DNA of 64,000 nt from Purpureocillium takamizusanense (Eukaryota > Ascomycota > Sordariomycetes > Hypocreales > Ophiocordycipitaceae). Below are positions 33,651-44,704 of the stretch, piece after piece (within the stretch, counting starts at the first letter, position 1; every line of letters starts with the position of its first letter). The notes under the pieces were generated by a model that saw only the letters and a list, made by a program, of their open reading frames with translations, was not told where the DNA came from and did not search any database. Location of the stretch: the NCBI RefSeq assembly GCF_022605165.1, contig NC_063079.1, positions 816,001-880,000 on the forward strand, given 5' to 3'. The position numbers were made by a program, and so were the translations under genes.

Positions 33651-34940
33651 CTACAGCGTGACAATGCTGTCGAGCTGCTGCGGCGCAGGCCTCAGCACGG
33701 AAATGTCTCCTCCGGGGGGCGCCTGCAGCTCACCGCGCTTCACCGCGCGCCTCGCCGCGCACAGCCCCGCGTCTGCCGCCGCGCGCACATTGTCCGTCGC
33801 CGCGTAGCGCACAAACTCGATGTCGTCGTACGGCCACGTCGTCGGCGACGCGCCGGCCACGGCCGCCGGCACCTCGAACGCGGCGGCCCGCAGCACCGAC
33901 TGCCCCTGCGGGCCCGCGTAGCCGAAGAGGTCGACGCCGACCTTGCGCGCGACGAGCGCCCACCGCAGGTGCGCCCCGAGGTTGAAGTTGGAGTAGTGCC
34001 AGCTGCGCGTGCGGGCCAGCTCCTGCGGCTGCGACCCGTTGGCCGTGATCTGGCTGTCGATGAGCCCCCGCGCGAGGGCCGAGGTGGCGCGCGCGAGGGA
34101 CCGGTCGCCGACGAAGAGCGCGAGCGCCGAGATTTGCATGTTGGCAAAGGTGCCGTGGTTGTTGCTCTGCGAGGCCTCCTCCTTGCCAAAGGGCGATTCG
34201 GTCAGCCACGTCAGGAAGCGCCTGTTCCACGCCAGGAAGGCTGCCGAGTCGGCGCGCGACCAGCCCGGCGCTGCGTCGCCGCCATGGCCGCTGCCACCGC
34301 TGCTGCCAGACTCGAGCACGGCGACGGCGTCGAGCACGTTGGTGTACTCCTGGCTGAAGTCGATGATGCCGATGGCCCGGCCCGTGTTGGCGCAGGGGAT
34401 GATCTGCGCGTGGTCCAGGTTGGGGTTCATGGCCGTCGCCGGGTCGAGGAACCACGTCCGCAGGATGTCGGCCGCGTGCCGCGCGTACGCCTCCCGGCCC
34501 GTGTAGTACCACGCCAGCGAGAGCACGTACGTCGAGTTGAACATGCGGCCCACGGCCAGCCGGTCCTGATACTGGTCCGCCTCGGGGTTGCGCACGCCGT
34601 CGCGTTGCACGTACGGGCAGCCGTCGGGCGTGTCGGGGTTGGGCCACCAGTACGGCGCCTGCGACGCGTAGTCGTGGATCGTGCCGTTGGGCGGCGCCGT
34701 CGTCTTCGTCGTCACCGTCCAGGGGCCTTGCTTCAGCCAAACGTCGGCCTGCGCCGTGAGGCGCCCGAGCGCCGCCCGCAGCTCCGGATCCGGGTGGTGC
34801 CGCGACGACCAGAGCCGATCCTTGGCCGAGGCGAGGCGCTCGCCGTCGATGACGACCGTGTTGGGGACCCGGGAAGAGCTCCCACGAACGGCGCTGGCGG
34901 ACGCCGCGAGAGGCAGCAGAGCGAACAGCAGCAGCTGCAT
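33651..34940 (-). CDS. Secreted alginate-lyase-family protein (second member)
   Basis: Single exon, 429 residues, with signal peptide MQLLLFALLPLAASASA. The Alginate_lyase (PF05426-type) domain is well marked: VVIDGERLASAKDRL; TIHDYASQAPYWWPNPDTPDG followed by PYVQRDGVRNPE; YVLSLAWYYTGREAYARHAADILRTWFLDP; DHAQIIPCANTGRAIGIIDF; and SNNHGTFANMQISALALFVGD. The Asn-His in SNNHG and the YWWP motif are in the usual active cleft of this group. It lacks introns, unlike the three-exon relative at 21409-22832, and shares little sequence with it, so the two are not recent duplicates. TATA-like bases lie about 100 bases upstream. Likely an extracellular polysaccharide lyase; substrate unknown. Confidence 0.85.
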   Translation of the reverse strand: MQLLLFALLPLAASASAVRGSSSRVPNTVVIDGERLASAKDRLWSSRHHPDPELRAALGRLTAQADVWLKQGPWTVTTKTTAPPNGTIHDYASQAPYWWPNPDTPDGCPYVQRDGVRNPEADQYQDRLAVGRMFNSTYVLSLAWYYTGREAYARHAADILRTWFLDPATAMNPNLDHAQIIPCANTGRAIGIIDFSQEYTNVLDAVAVLESGSSGGSGHGGDAAPGWSRADSAAFLAWNRRFLTWLTESPFGKEEASQSNNHGTFANMQISALALFVGDRSLARATSALARGLIDSQITANGSQPQELARTRSWHYSNFNLGAHLRWALVARKVGVDLFGYAGPQGQSVLRAAAFEVPAAVAGASPTTWPYDDIEFVRYAATDNVRAAADAGLCAARRAVKRGELQAPPGGDISVLRPAPQQLDSIVTL

Positions 34941-35877
34941 TGTGGTCCAGGAGTCAGGGGTATGTCTTGCGAGCAGCGTTGACCGGTGCCCTGCCCGGGA
35001 GACGGGGATGGGGTCAACGGCGGAGACGCCCCATGGCTTATAACTCTCAAACTATACCTCATGTCCACGTCGCTGGCACCCCCCGTGATTAGAATTGTAG
35101 TTGAAGTCGACTGTGGTCAGTTCAATTCTGGAGATAACCCACCAATCAAGCTCCGATGACCCCTGGTCCAACTCAGGTCCCCCGCGTGCCGCGCGGATGA
35201 ACTGTGGCGGCATCAGCAACAAACAACCTCTTTGGTCGATCATCGTTGGAGGCTTCTTCTTCCCCGGATAAACCGACTTCTAGTTTGCTGCAAGCCCCAA
35301 GGGTCCATCATGTCTGGCGTGGGGAAACTGTTCAGAGTGGTGGAAAAGCACCACCCGCGACGCTCCCCGAGCTCCGGTTCCGAACCCTTGGGGATGGGCA
35401 ACGCGCGGGGAAGCCGCTTAACCCAAACCGACGTCGGTGCCTGTTCATCTGTCGAGCTCAAGCGGCAGCAAACTCCGGTGTAGAATGAATGGAGGTCAAC
35501 CTGCATTGCCTGGGTGCCACGAGCGCGTCACCTCGCCTTGTCCGGATCAAACCGCCAGCTCAACGTCGCCGTTCTGCCAACGCTGCCGTCCACTGAGGCG
35601 ATCCAGCACGTTTCTGAGCCACATTGGCGTGTATCGCCCCGGGTAAACCTGCTCCAGGTACAGCGGATTGGCGAGCATAGCGGCCAGCTTCAGCATCACT
35701 GCGAGGGCACGTCGTGGCCACGCCGAATGAGGCCTCATGTTTTGCCAGTGCTTGTATTCTAGCATGAGAATGACGTTGCCCACGAAGTGGAGGGATTTGA
35801 TCGTCCTGGGGCGCAGCAGATCAGCCCATGGTCTGTTGAAGCACGTATTACGCGGGGGGGAGGTGGGGCGCGGGCTC
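34941..35877. other. Intergenic, no firm gene
   Basis: Promoter of the lyase at left and 3' flank of the F-box gene at right. A minus-strand open frame at 35547-35885 (no ATG start) ends in residues that look protein-like but has no known motif; it may be 3' flank or a gene fragment. Confidence 0.45.
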
Positions 35878-36946
35878 TTACACAACGACTACAAGCGCGC
35901 CGAAGAGAAGCTTCCACTTGCCGTCTGCGGTGTCATGATAGCTCATCCAAGACGTAATCCTCGTAATAACCACTGTAGCGACAATCACCGCGGCTAAGCT
36001 CAGCAGTGCCGCAAAGTGATGGAGCCTCAGCACCGCCTGTGGATAGGCAAGCATTATAAAGGATAAAACTGGGACGCAACATTCTGCCTGTATTTCCGGT
36101 GTCCGGTTATCGAGAGTCAGTTGCTACTCCTTTAACCAAGGGAAAGGAAAAAGACTAGGACGCAGTAAGGCTACTCACCCCGAGCAAAGCATTAGTGATC
36201 CGGCCAGCTTCACTACTCGTGGCAATGAACCAGACGAAGCCAAGGACCAGCGGCACGGGCAGAAAGGCGAAAAAGTACGCCGCGGTCCTCAAGTACCCGT
36301 ACCTCTCGCGGCAGTAGCCGTGCAACCGCAAGCCCGTCCCTATCCAGCCCGGGGCGTCGGTCGGGTACCCGCAGAAGCCGCACATGAAGGCCCTCCGGCC
36401 CAGGAGCCACCACTCACCCTCGGGCTCTATGCCGCCTCGTTGGGCCTTGCAGGGGACGCACTCCGCGACCAGCATGTACGGCGGGGCCAGCGGTCGGATT
36501 AAGGGCTGCAGCAGGTGCCGACAGGACCTTGCCGTCGTGAGGCATCTGCGACAGGTCCGGAGCGAGAGCTTGGCCAGCCTGTGCCGGAACACAGCCGCAA
36601 AAGCTGAGCTCGGGATACTTTGGTAGAGGGGAAAGCAGGTCCGCCTCAGCCGTATGACTTCTCCGAGGCTCAGATACCCCAGAATCTCGAGCCAGACCTC
36701 GGGGGGCAGGCGCCGAAGCTGGTCGAGAAACGTGGGTGGCGGTTTGGGCTCGACCGCCGTCAGACTAAGTGAGGAGAGGTCTTGGAGCGGGATCTGTGGG
36801 CCATCCTCGCCATCATTCGAGGCCAGGACGGCACCCGTCTCCTCATCGACGGACCCTCGGCTCCCGTTGCCTGCTGTTGCCCAGGGGTAGCCCCAGCCCC
36901 TAGAAGCATCTCGTCCATGCTGTGAACCGCTGTCCACCTTGTCCAT
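35878..36946 (-). CDS. F-box protein with Cys-rich region and C-terminal membrane segments
   Basis: Two exons (36179-36946, 35878-36087) with a 91-base intron; 325 residues. After a disordered N-terminus comes an F-box (LRRLPPEVWLEILGYLSLGEVIRLRRTC, about residues 65-105), which would bind Skp1 in an SCF ubiquitin ligase. A Cys-rich stretch follows (CRRCLTTARSC, CVPCKAQ, CGFCGYP) that could bind zinc. Then come hydrophobic segments: one in exon 1 (AAYFFAFLPVPLVLGFVWFI) and, in exon 2, ALLSLAAVIVATVVI plus a hydrophobic C-terminus LLFGALVVVV. A membrane-anchored F-box protein is unusual. The plain exon 1 frame would stop soon after the donor; the splice adds the last membrane part. Several ATGs are near; 36946 was chosen because it follows stop-rich sequence. 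The target is unknown. Confidence 0.72.
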
Positions 36947-37450
36947 GATGAGCCGTCTTGTCTGTTGCTCGGCACGTATATCCTGTCGACGGTTTGCCGT
37001 AATTCCGGTCGTACCCACGGCTCTGTGCTCGACAAGACACACGATAAATGACGGGTGAAGAATGAATTTCTCGAGTATTGCAAAGCGGATGGCAGTCGGC
37101 TTCGCCCAGGTAACCTTATGCTCTAATAGCAAGGCCATCCAGCCAAGCCACTTCATGGCGTCTGTGCTAGCTGCGCCCATTACCACGGCGATGACTAGTA
37201 TCACCCGTACTCTACATGACTTAATGATTCATCCTACACTTCACTTGGATCAGGATATGCCAGGTTCGCAGCCGACTGCTGTTGTCCTGTTGCATGGTAT
37301 TGAATATACATCGCGCCGCCGTAAACTTTCCTTAGACCTAACGTTAGTACGCCAAGTTAGCCTTTAGATCAGGCTACACAGCAGTGGTGCAAAGTCAACC
37401 TGATACAAGTGACTATTACATTGTTTGGCATGTCAGACCCTTCTGGGTGC
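36947..37450. other. Intergenic
   Basis: Promoter of the F-box gene (minus) and 3' flank of the RdRP gene (minus). Nothing else seen. Confidence 0.55.
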
Positions 37451-40400
37451 CTAGTCGAGGCTGACTTTCTCGAGGTCCTTCACCAGGAGGGCAGTGGCAA
37501 CCTTCTCCTGGGCCAGCGGCCCGCCAAAAAATGCGCCTGTAAAAGCTCGCGATATGGCTTGCCGGTCCCGAACCGCCAAAGTCCCCCTGGCAAGACCATT
37601 GACGCTGAGGCCATTCAGCTCTTTAAGTAAGCAAGTCGCCGCGACGACGCGAAAGCTCTCGAGCTCCCCGGTGCCGCGATAAGACGGGTGAGCCTCGTTG
37701 ACATCGTTGATGCAGCCGACGACCAGGCATGCCCACGACAGCTGGATCGCCTCGTACCCGTCGTCTTCGTCGCTTGCATCGACCGTGCCATCACTTGCCG
37801 TCTCCGTACCCGTGACGCGGCTAGGGTCGCGAATCAGCTTGGCGATCCACGTCATCACCCGGTCTGTCTCGTCCTTGAGCCGAATAGACGCCTCTCGCTG
37901 CTGTCGCGTCTGCGTTCCTGCCTTGTTTAAAACCGAGCCACAAAAGACCTCGGCTTCCGAAATGCATGTACGGGGATTATCCGAATAGTGCCACATGTTT
38001 TCCGACATGGCATCCTCGTACCTGCTGCCTGTCAACGAGAGGTTTGAACAGTCAAAGCTGGGACGGACTTACAGGTTGCGGATCTTCCAAGCTTGCTCCG
38101 AGTACTGCGTGTACGCCGTCTTGATTCCGTACGAGTATAGTTCGGCTTGCACTCGTCCCATGAGCTGGTCCCAAACTGAAGGGCCGTCCATGGCAATTTT
38201 GCGGTGAATGTGTTCATTCCATATCTTCTTCTCGTCGACATCGCGATAAAGGCGTCCGAGGATCTTCTCGGAGCGGTGGAACCGGTGCCGAATCCGACCC
38301 ATGCCGTCTTCACCATCATCGTCGCCGTCCGCGTGATCCAGTATGTGGCTGATCTCACCAAGGTCATATACTTTTACTGGGGGCGCTGGTGCGAGACTAT
38401 ACACAACACGAGTCAGCCTGTGGCTTCGCTCAAGCTGAGAGGAAACTTACAAATCAGGCCGCGATCTGGGCGCTTTGGGCATATCGAAGAGAGACACAGC
38501 AATGCCAGTTTTAGAATAATCGACTGCGGTCGAGTGCATCTCCGCCAGCTTGATGCAGCTAGGGTCATTGGTGCCGTCATGCTCGACGTCTGCCAGAATC
38601 TGATGGCGATTGGCAATCAAGCCCAGGATATCCGACTTCATGAAGTTGATGAAGAATTCGGCGATGTCGTCGCGGGTAACTTGTCGATCCAGCTCTGGGG
38701 GAGTCACTCTCGGATAGTCGGCCGGCGGAAACGTGCGCCTGGGCTTTGCTCTCGCGTCCCAGATGACGTTGTAAAGGTCTCCGTCGAGGTCTCCACCGCT
38801 GAGCTGACTGGGAAGATCGCGTGAGCCTTTCCGGCTAAATACGATGCAGTTCTGAAGGCTTCGCAGAGGATGCGTCTCTGGAGGCGTCACCATTGTGACA
38901 CACTGCACGTCGCCGGGATGCAGTGCCGGGCAACGGGTCACAATAACAGGTCCGTCTGCCAATGTCGGGTCCATGCGAGCGCCGCTTCTGGCGTAAGTCT
39001 TGTCATACGTGACATAGACCTCGTTCTCTTCAAGGAACCCCGTCTCGTCCATGATGCCGAAGAGGGTGACACCTTTATCGACTGGGATGCGGGCCTTGTG
39101 CTTCAACAGTCGGAGTTCGCGAAGAACCACATGCTCAACGACAGATTTGAGAAACCTGTCTCGCCGATAGTCGATTCCCATCTTATCCAGTTGTTTGACA
39201 AAAGATGGAAGGCCCACTGCGCTCCCAACGTCTTGATACCGCAGGAAGGTGGCCGTGTTGGTTGCGCTAGCGGTGACAGCGCGGAGCATATTAAGCGCCT
39301 TGTTCTGCAGCGCGAGGAACCAGTCGTCGCTCGTACCCATATCCTCGAGAATCTTGATGACTTGCCGGTTGAGAACCAAACGTAGCGGTCTGGACGCCAC
39401 GTCGCAAATGCCAAGCTCCATCATGTCGCGGCTGGGGAACTTCATCATGGACTCTTTGCGCAGGCAAATCACCTTACCGTGAAGCGTCGCATCCAGCGCT
39501 AACATGCCTTTGTAGCCGCCATAGCGGATCTGAAAGCAGGTTGGCGCTGCAGACCGCATTGGCAGGGCACACCAAACCTCCTCCATTGCGTCCCATGAGA
39601 TTGTCCCAACGCCATCACTGAAGACGCGTGTGCCATCCGCGGACTTGACATCTGGAATATAGCGGGTTTTGATATTGGCCTTGAACAAGTCCACTGCATA
39701 TGGTGTCTCTGAGAACGCCTGGCCTATCCGCGCTGCACATTTCGCGGCGACTCGAATGTCACTGAAGTCACCTAATGTCTTGAGTATCGTGTCGTGATCG
39801 TGTCGCTGGAAGTTGGCATCGAGAAATGGGGCGAGGAACCACGTCGAGTGCGATCGGAGCGACGAGTGGGAGAAGCCAAGGAAGGAGAAATGTCTACCAG
39901 CGATGCGGATACCGTCCTGGAGAACATCGTGATAACGCTGGAAAACCATGTCGTTAGAGATTTTGGGGTTGAAGGAGAGGTCCTGGCCATTTTCGTCGCA
40001 GAAGGATACTCGCAGGAAATGGTCTCCGTGACTCGGAAACATCCGCAGCACCCTGTTCTTGCTCTCTGCATCGGGGCCCGAGAGCAAAATACGCGTTGGG
40101 GTCACCATGGCCTTGAATACCCAAGCCTGGTGCGGCGGTAATCGTTGACCGTAGACTCCAGATCGTAGAGGGTCTTGGCTGCGAAGCTCAAGCTCGGTGT
40201 CGATGACAGTGGCCATGAAGCGCGCCGGATCAAGTTGTGGGGGATCAGTACCAGGAACTGGGTAAGGGATTTTCTGAAACAGCGGCTTCATCGTGTCAGT
40301 GGTGAACGGGAGTTTACCCTTCCACTTGGGTTCCTTGGCCGTGCGCTCGACGATGTCGAGCACGCGAAGACCGCTGAAGGGATGAAGGTAGTTGTTCCAA

Positions 40401-41404
40401 ACAAGTTGCTGCACCAGGAAAAAGACTGGAAATGGCAGGATGACGTCTCTGGATGTTCCGAGGGTTTGCATTTTGCCTTCGAATGACGACATGGCAGTCA
40501 CATAGTCGTGGACGATCGGTTTTGGCGACATGTCCACCGTGATACCTTGCTGGCTCACCGGCAAGATATCTTGTGCTTTTAAGCTCAGAACTGTTGGCCA
40601 GTACTCCTTTGTAAGTGTAAGCTCGTAGACCAGACAGTGAGCGACATATTTGGAGTGGTCTGGCCATGAGCCAGTTGTCTGCCGCTCCCATGTCTGTATC
40701 GAGTTGAGCGACACGTTTACCATCTGCTTGTAGAACCTGGGAGGCTCCTCAAGGACTAGCGTGATGGTCTGCCGTCTGTTGTCTGCGACGAGGTCTTGGA
40801 TGAGATCGTAGGGGACGTCGATCCGGATGTTGGCGCCGAGCGTTATCACCAAGCATTGGCGACCGAATTTGGCATAACCGGACTCGCGCAACGAGGACTG
40901 GCGCACAAATGTCAGGTTGGATGTTAAGTCGGCGAAGACCATTTTGCCGCAGGCGATTTCTCCAACATCACAAACAATGGCAGGAGCACGGTGGCCATCG
41001 TTTGGGGCGCGCTGTCGCTCGTCGCGCTCATGACGAAGATGACTCAGGGTCAAGTCTTTGACATTTCGAGAACTCTGCTGGGCAAAGATGGGCGTGGACA
41101 GGATGTAAAGCCTCGGAATGTCCCGAGTGCGGCCGTTGTGATGGGGCTGCGTTTGCGTTTGCGGAGGATAGTAGTGGTGCCCACCATCTCCGCCTGCTGG
41201 GTTCGGGGCCGGGACCTTTCCGTGTCGGTCCAAGAAGCGTTTGCCATCGCTAGCTTTGAGAAATGAGAGAAACGCGTGTGGCTTTCGCTTCGCCTTGTCC
41301 ACAGTCCAGTCTGCGATGCCGAGGACGTTGAGAAAGGGCGTGAGCTCCTTCTTGAGCGAGTCTTCGGAGAGGCTCACGTTGACGTTGCTCAGAAAGACCT
41401 CCAT
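37451..41404 (-). CDS. RNA-dependent RNA polymerase of the RNA silencing pathway
   Basis: Three exons (38451-41404, 38073-38396, 37451-38024) join in phase to 1,283 residues. The first about 65 residues (MEVFLSNVNVSLSEDSLKKEL...FLSFL) look like an RRM. The eukaryotic RdRP core follows: FSDGVGTISWDAMEEVW, RYGGYKGMLALD, KIPSRDMMELGICDVASRPLRLVLNRQ-like strands, and the catalytic loop LSGGDLDGDLYNVIWD with Asp residues at about 872-876. Such enzymes turn aberrant transcripts into double-stranded RNA for Dicer; Neurospora has QDE-1, SAD-1 and a third one. The RRM-like N-terminus suits the SAD-1/third-type group better than QDE-1, but this is inference. Divergent from the EthD-hydrolase gene, 1.35 kb apart. 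Confidence 0.93.
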
Positions 41405-42757
41405 GGCATCGTGGACGTTAGATTGACCTGCCGGGAGGAAGAGGCCACGATTGAGAAGGAGCAGCTTGTCGAGCGGCCATCAAAGGCAAGCGGGGAATGG
41501 GGAAATCGGGCCAAAGGCAAGACTGGACGTGAAATACGTGCGTCACACCCCAACAGTAAGCAGTGGACCATCGACAACGAGCCGCAAGGTGCCAATGGAG
41601 AGCGTAGCGGGGTGGGTGACACGGGCAGTCTTGAGGGGAGGAGGCCGACGAGATGCAGCTACGTACTACCTAGGTTACACGCAGCTGGGGGGTTAGTGGT
41701 CGAGAGGGTCTTGGGTGGGAATCGCAGGCGAAGCAACTCTGCTTCCATGAGCTTCTGCGGCAGACGGTCAGCCCTGGGGGTCATTTGTTCAATTTCGCAT
41801 GTTTTGCTATGGTGGGGAGCTCCAGCTGCCAGCAGTGGGTGGATGCCGGAGCTTGGGCCCCTGCGGGCCTGGAAGGCGTCAGTAAGGTACCTAAATTGTA
41901 TGGAAGGTACCTGGTGACAGCCGAGGACCCTGCAGACCCCACCACAAGCACAGGTACCCTCCCCTGGAGCTTGGCCCGTCTGGGGCATCGCGGCATCGGC
42001 CAGGTCCCAGGACACCTCAGGGTCCACAAACGAACCTCAGACACTGCCGAGCGTAGGTACTTGGTATGGACATTGTCATATTGTCTATAAGGAGACATCC
42101 GACACTCTTGGTGGATTGAGGACTCGAAACGCACGTAGTCACCTCGTAGCCCATCCTTTGACAGGTCGCTACCATCAGCCCAGCAATTGAAGTAAACGCG
42201 GCGTCATGCGGAAGTGAGCACCCACAATGACAAACAATCCTCACGACACAGCCGTATAGAACGGGATGAGCAGACGGCATCTTCTGAACAGGCAGAGCCA
42301 CTACATCGCACTTGGGTAGACAAATACGTGCCGGTCCGGGTGAGACATCACACAATGACACACGCACGTACCCCACGGTGAGCTCTCGGTGAGTGCGGGG
42401 TCCAGGGTCCACCTCAAACCCTCTGGTCTGTGTATGATGGCATCGCGGGGCTAAACATTTACCACCCGTGGGTAAACCCGACCCCATTTGCCGACTTGTT
42501 AGCTCAACTACCACCTTGAAGCACCGTCTCCAACCTCCACCATACATAACACCACCCGTTGCCATGCCGCGTCCTGTTCCTTCAGACAACCTTCAACCTC
42601 GCCCTCGGGGGCCTTTCGTAAAGCCATCTCGACTCTCGAACTAACCTTCCCGCTTCCCGAGGCCCCGGGTCTCGCACCGCATCGCCCCGCCCGCGATCAC
42701 TTCACCGCAGCCATCTACCTATCTAGCCATCGTCCATCTATCCCGCCCGCCATCAAC
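41405..42757. other. Divergent promoter region between RdRP and EthD-hydrolase genes
   Basis: A shared 1.35 kb upstream region. GGTACC-containing AGGTACCT-type strings occur near 41886-41912. The bases just before 42758 are C/T-rich, common before fungal starts. No gene seen. Confidence 0.55.
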
Positions 42758-44488
42758 ATGTCGTCCCCGGGCATCCTCTACGTGACGATGCAGCCGAAGC
42801 CCGGCCTCCCGCTCGCACAGTTCCACGAGTGGTACAACAACGAGCACGGTCCCACGCGCCTGCGCATCCCCCACATCTTCACCAACGGTCTGCGCTACCG
42901 CTCCTCCCCCACATCCTCTGGTGGTGGTGGTGGCGGCGGCGGCGGCGGCGAGGGCAGCCATGACCAGCAGCCCGGCTTCATGGCCGTCTACGACGTCACC
43001 GACATGTCCCTCCTCGCCACCCCGACCTACACCTCCCTCCGCGCCGAGCGGTCCCCGCGCGAGGCCATCACCATCGCGCAGGTCGACGTCCGACGCCGCT
43101 TCTTCGACCTGCTGCACACGCGGGCCTCGCCGCTGTTTACGCCCCTCGAGAACCTCGCCACCGACGACGAAGACGAAGACGCTAGTGGCATCATCGTCAC
43201 TGTCGCTGTCGAGGTCCGGCTATGCGGGGACGACGGGCCTGCCGCGGGCGATGCGTACGCCAAGTGGTTCGTCGACGAACACGCCGGGATGCTCGCCAAG
43301 GTGCCCGGGTGGCGGCGCTCGCGGCTCTACAAGCCTTCGACGGCGCTCGAGGATGATGGAGCCGGCGGCGGCGGCGGCGGCGGCGGCGAAGAGGTCATGT
43401 ACTTTGCGTTACACGACTACGCGAGGGATAACGGTCTTGGGGGAGAGGAGCACAAGGCGTCGATGGACACGCCCTGGCGGACAGAGGTGTTTGACAAGTA
43501 CGTCGTGTCCAAGGGCCGGCATACGTGGTCGCTCTTCTACGTCTTCGGCCCCGCGCCGCGCGACCTCGAGTCGCTCTCCGCCCTCCCCGACGCGGCGGCG
43601 GCGGCGTTCACATCCCCCGACGGCAAGACCTCGACCGTCCCGGGCGCAGACCCGGTCCTCACGTCCTACATATCGACACCCGACGGGCTCGTCCTGCCCT
43701 ACCGACTTGAGGGCAACCCCTCTCCCCGCGCCCCGACCGTCGCCTTCTGCAACTCGCTCCTCACGTCCCTCCACATGTGGGACCCCCTCGTCGCCACGCT
43801 CAAGCGCGCGCGCCCGGACCTGCGCATCCTGCGCTACGACACCCGCGGGCGGCGCGCCGTCCCGCAGCAGCAGCACGGCCCCGTCGCCGCCACCCTCGAG
43901 ACCCTCGCCTCTGACCTCGCGCACCTGCTCGACGCGCTGCGCGTCCCCGCGCTGCACGCCCTCGTCGGCGTCTCCATGGGCGGCGCCACGGCCCTCCGCT
44001 TCGTGCTCGACCGTCCCCGCCGCGTCGCCCGCCTCATCGCCTGCGACTTCAACGCCGTGTCCAGCCCCGCCAACACCCAGGCTTGGAAGGACCGCGTCGC
44101 GCTCGCGGAGAGCGACGGCGGGAATGGCATCGCGACTCTCGCTGAGCAGACCGTCGCGCGGTGGTTCCACCCAAACAGCATGCACACGGCCGATTTGGTG
44201 AGGTGGATGACCGAGATGGTAGCGGGGAATGACGTCGACGGCTTCAAGCACAGCTGCACCGCCCTGTGGGACTACGACATGAAGGCCCAAATGCCGAGCT
44301 GCAGGGTGCCGAGCCTGCTCGTGGTGGGCGAGGAGGACGCGAAAGGTGCACTCGTCAAGGCCATGGACGGCTTCAAATCGTTACTCGGGGCCGAGGGCGC
44401 AGAGTTGAAGGTTATCCCAAAATCTGGTCACCTTCCCATGTGCGAAGAGCCAGACGCCTTCTGGGCTGCCATCAAGGAGTTTCTCTAG
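42758..44488 (+). CDS. Double EthD-like domain fused to an alpha/beta hydrolase
   Basis: Single exon, 576 residues. Residues 1-115 resemble a dimeric alpha-beta barrel of the EthD type (ILYVTMQPKPGLPLAQFHEWYNNEHGP, GFMAVYDVTD). Residues about 145-265 repeat the pattern (VAVEV, AYAKWFVDEHAGMLAKVPGWRRSRLYK). From about 285 on is an alpha/beta hydrolase like 3-oxoadipate enol-lactonase: YISTPDGLVLPYRLEG, NSLLTSLHMWDPL, RYDTRGRR, nucleophile elbow GVSMGG with Ser406, an acidic residue in VVGEEDAKG and His558 in KSGHLPMCEEP. The fusion suggests a small aromatic or lactone substrate handled by barrel and hydrolase together (inference). Gly runs (GGGGGGGG) sit inside both barrel repeats. Highly GC-rich; codon use agrees with flanking core genes. 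Confidence 0.85.
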   Translation: MSSPGILYVTMQPKPGLPLAQFHEWYNNEHGPTRLRIPHIFTNGLRYRSSPTSSGGGGGGGGGGEGSHDQQPGFMAVYDVTDMSLLATPTYTSLRAERSPREAITIAQVDVRRRFFDLLHTRASPLFTPLENLATDDEDEDASGIIVTVAVEVRLCGDDGPAAGDAYAKWFVDEHAGMLAKVPGWRRSRLYKPSTALEDDGAGGGGGGGGEEVMYFALHDYARDNGLGGEEHKASMDTPWRTEVFDKYVVSKGRHTWSLFYVFGPAPRDLESLSALPDAAAAAFTSPDGKTSTVPGADPVLTSYISTPDGLVLPYRLEGNPSPRAPTVAFCNSLLTSLHMWDPLVATLKRARPDLRILRYDTRGRRAVPQQQHGPVAATLETLASDLAHLLDALRVPALHALVGVSMGGATALRFVLDRPRRVARLIACDFNAVSSPANTQAWKDRVALAESDGGNGIATLAEQTVARWFHPNSMHTADLVRWMTEMVAGNDVDGFKHSCTALWDYDMKAQMPSCRVPSLLVVGEEDAKGALVKAMDGFKSLLGAEGAELKVIPKSGHLPMCEEPDAFWAAIKEFL

Positions 44489-44704
44489 ACATTCGGCCGT
44501 TGCTAAATACAAGCTTGTGCTAGTGCATGTCCATATCATGCGGCGTTTCCCGGATGCTGCCAGTCTGTGTTCTAGGTTCGTGAGCTCGTACAAAATACAC
44601 TCTCCATCCAGTACGCCACTACAAAGGAGAGCCAGAGACCCAGTCCCAGACCAAGCCGTGCCAAACCGCCAGGATCCCAACGTTCTTCGGGGTATTTCTA
44701 GCCT

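Noticed and set aside
33651..34982. Long plus-strand frame opposite the second lyase.
   Set aside because: Antisense shadow caused by high GC; the minus strand has a signal peptide and family motifs.
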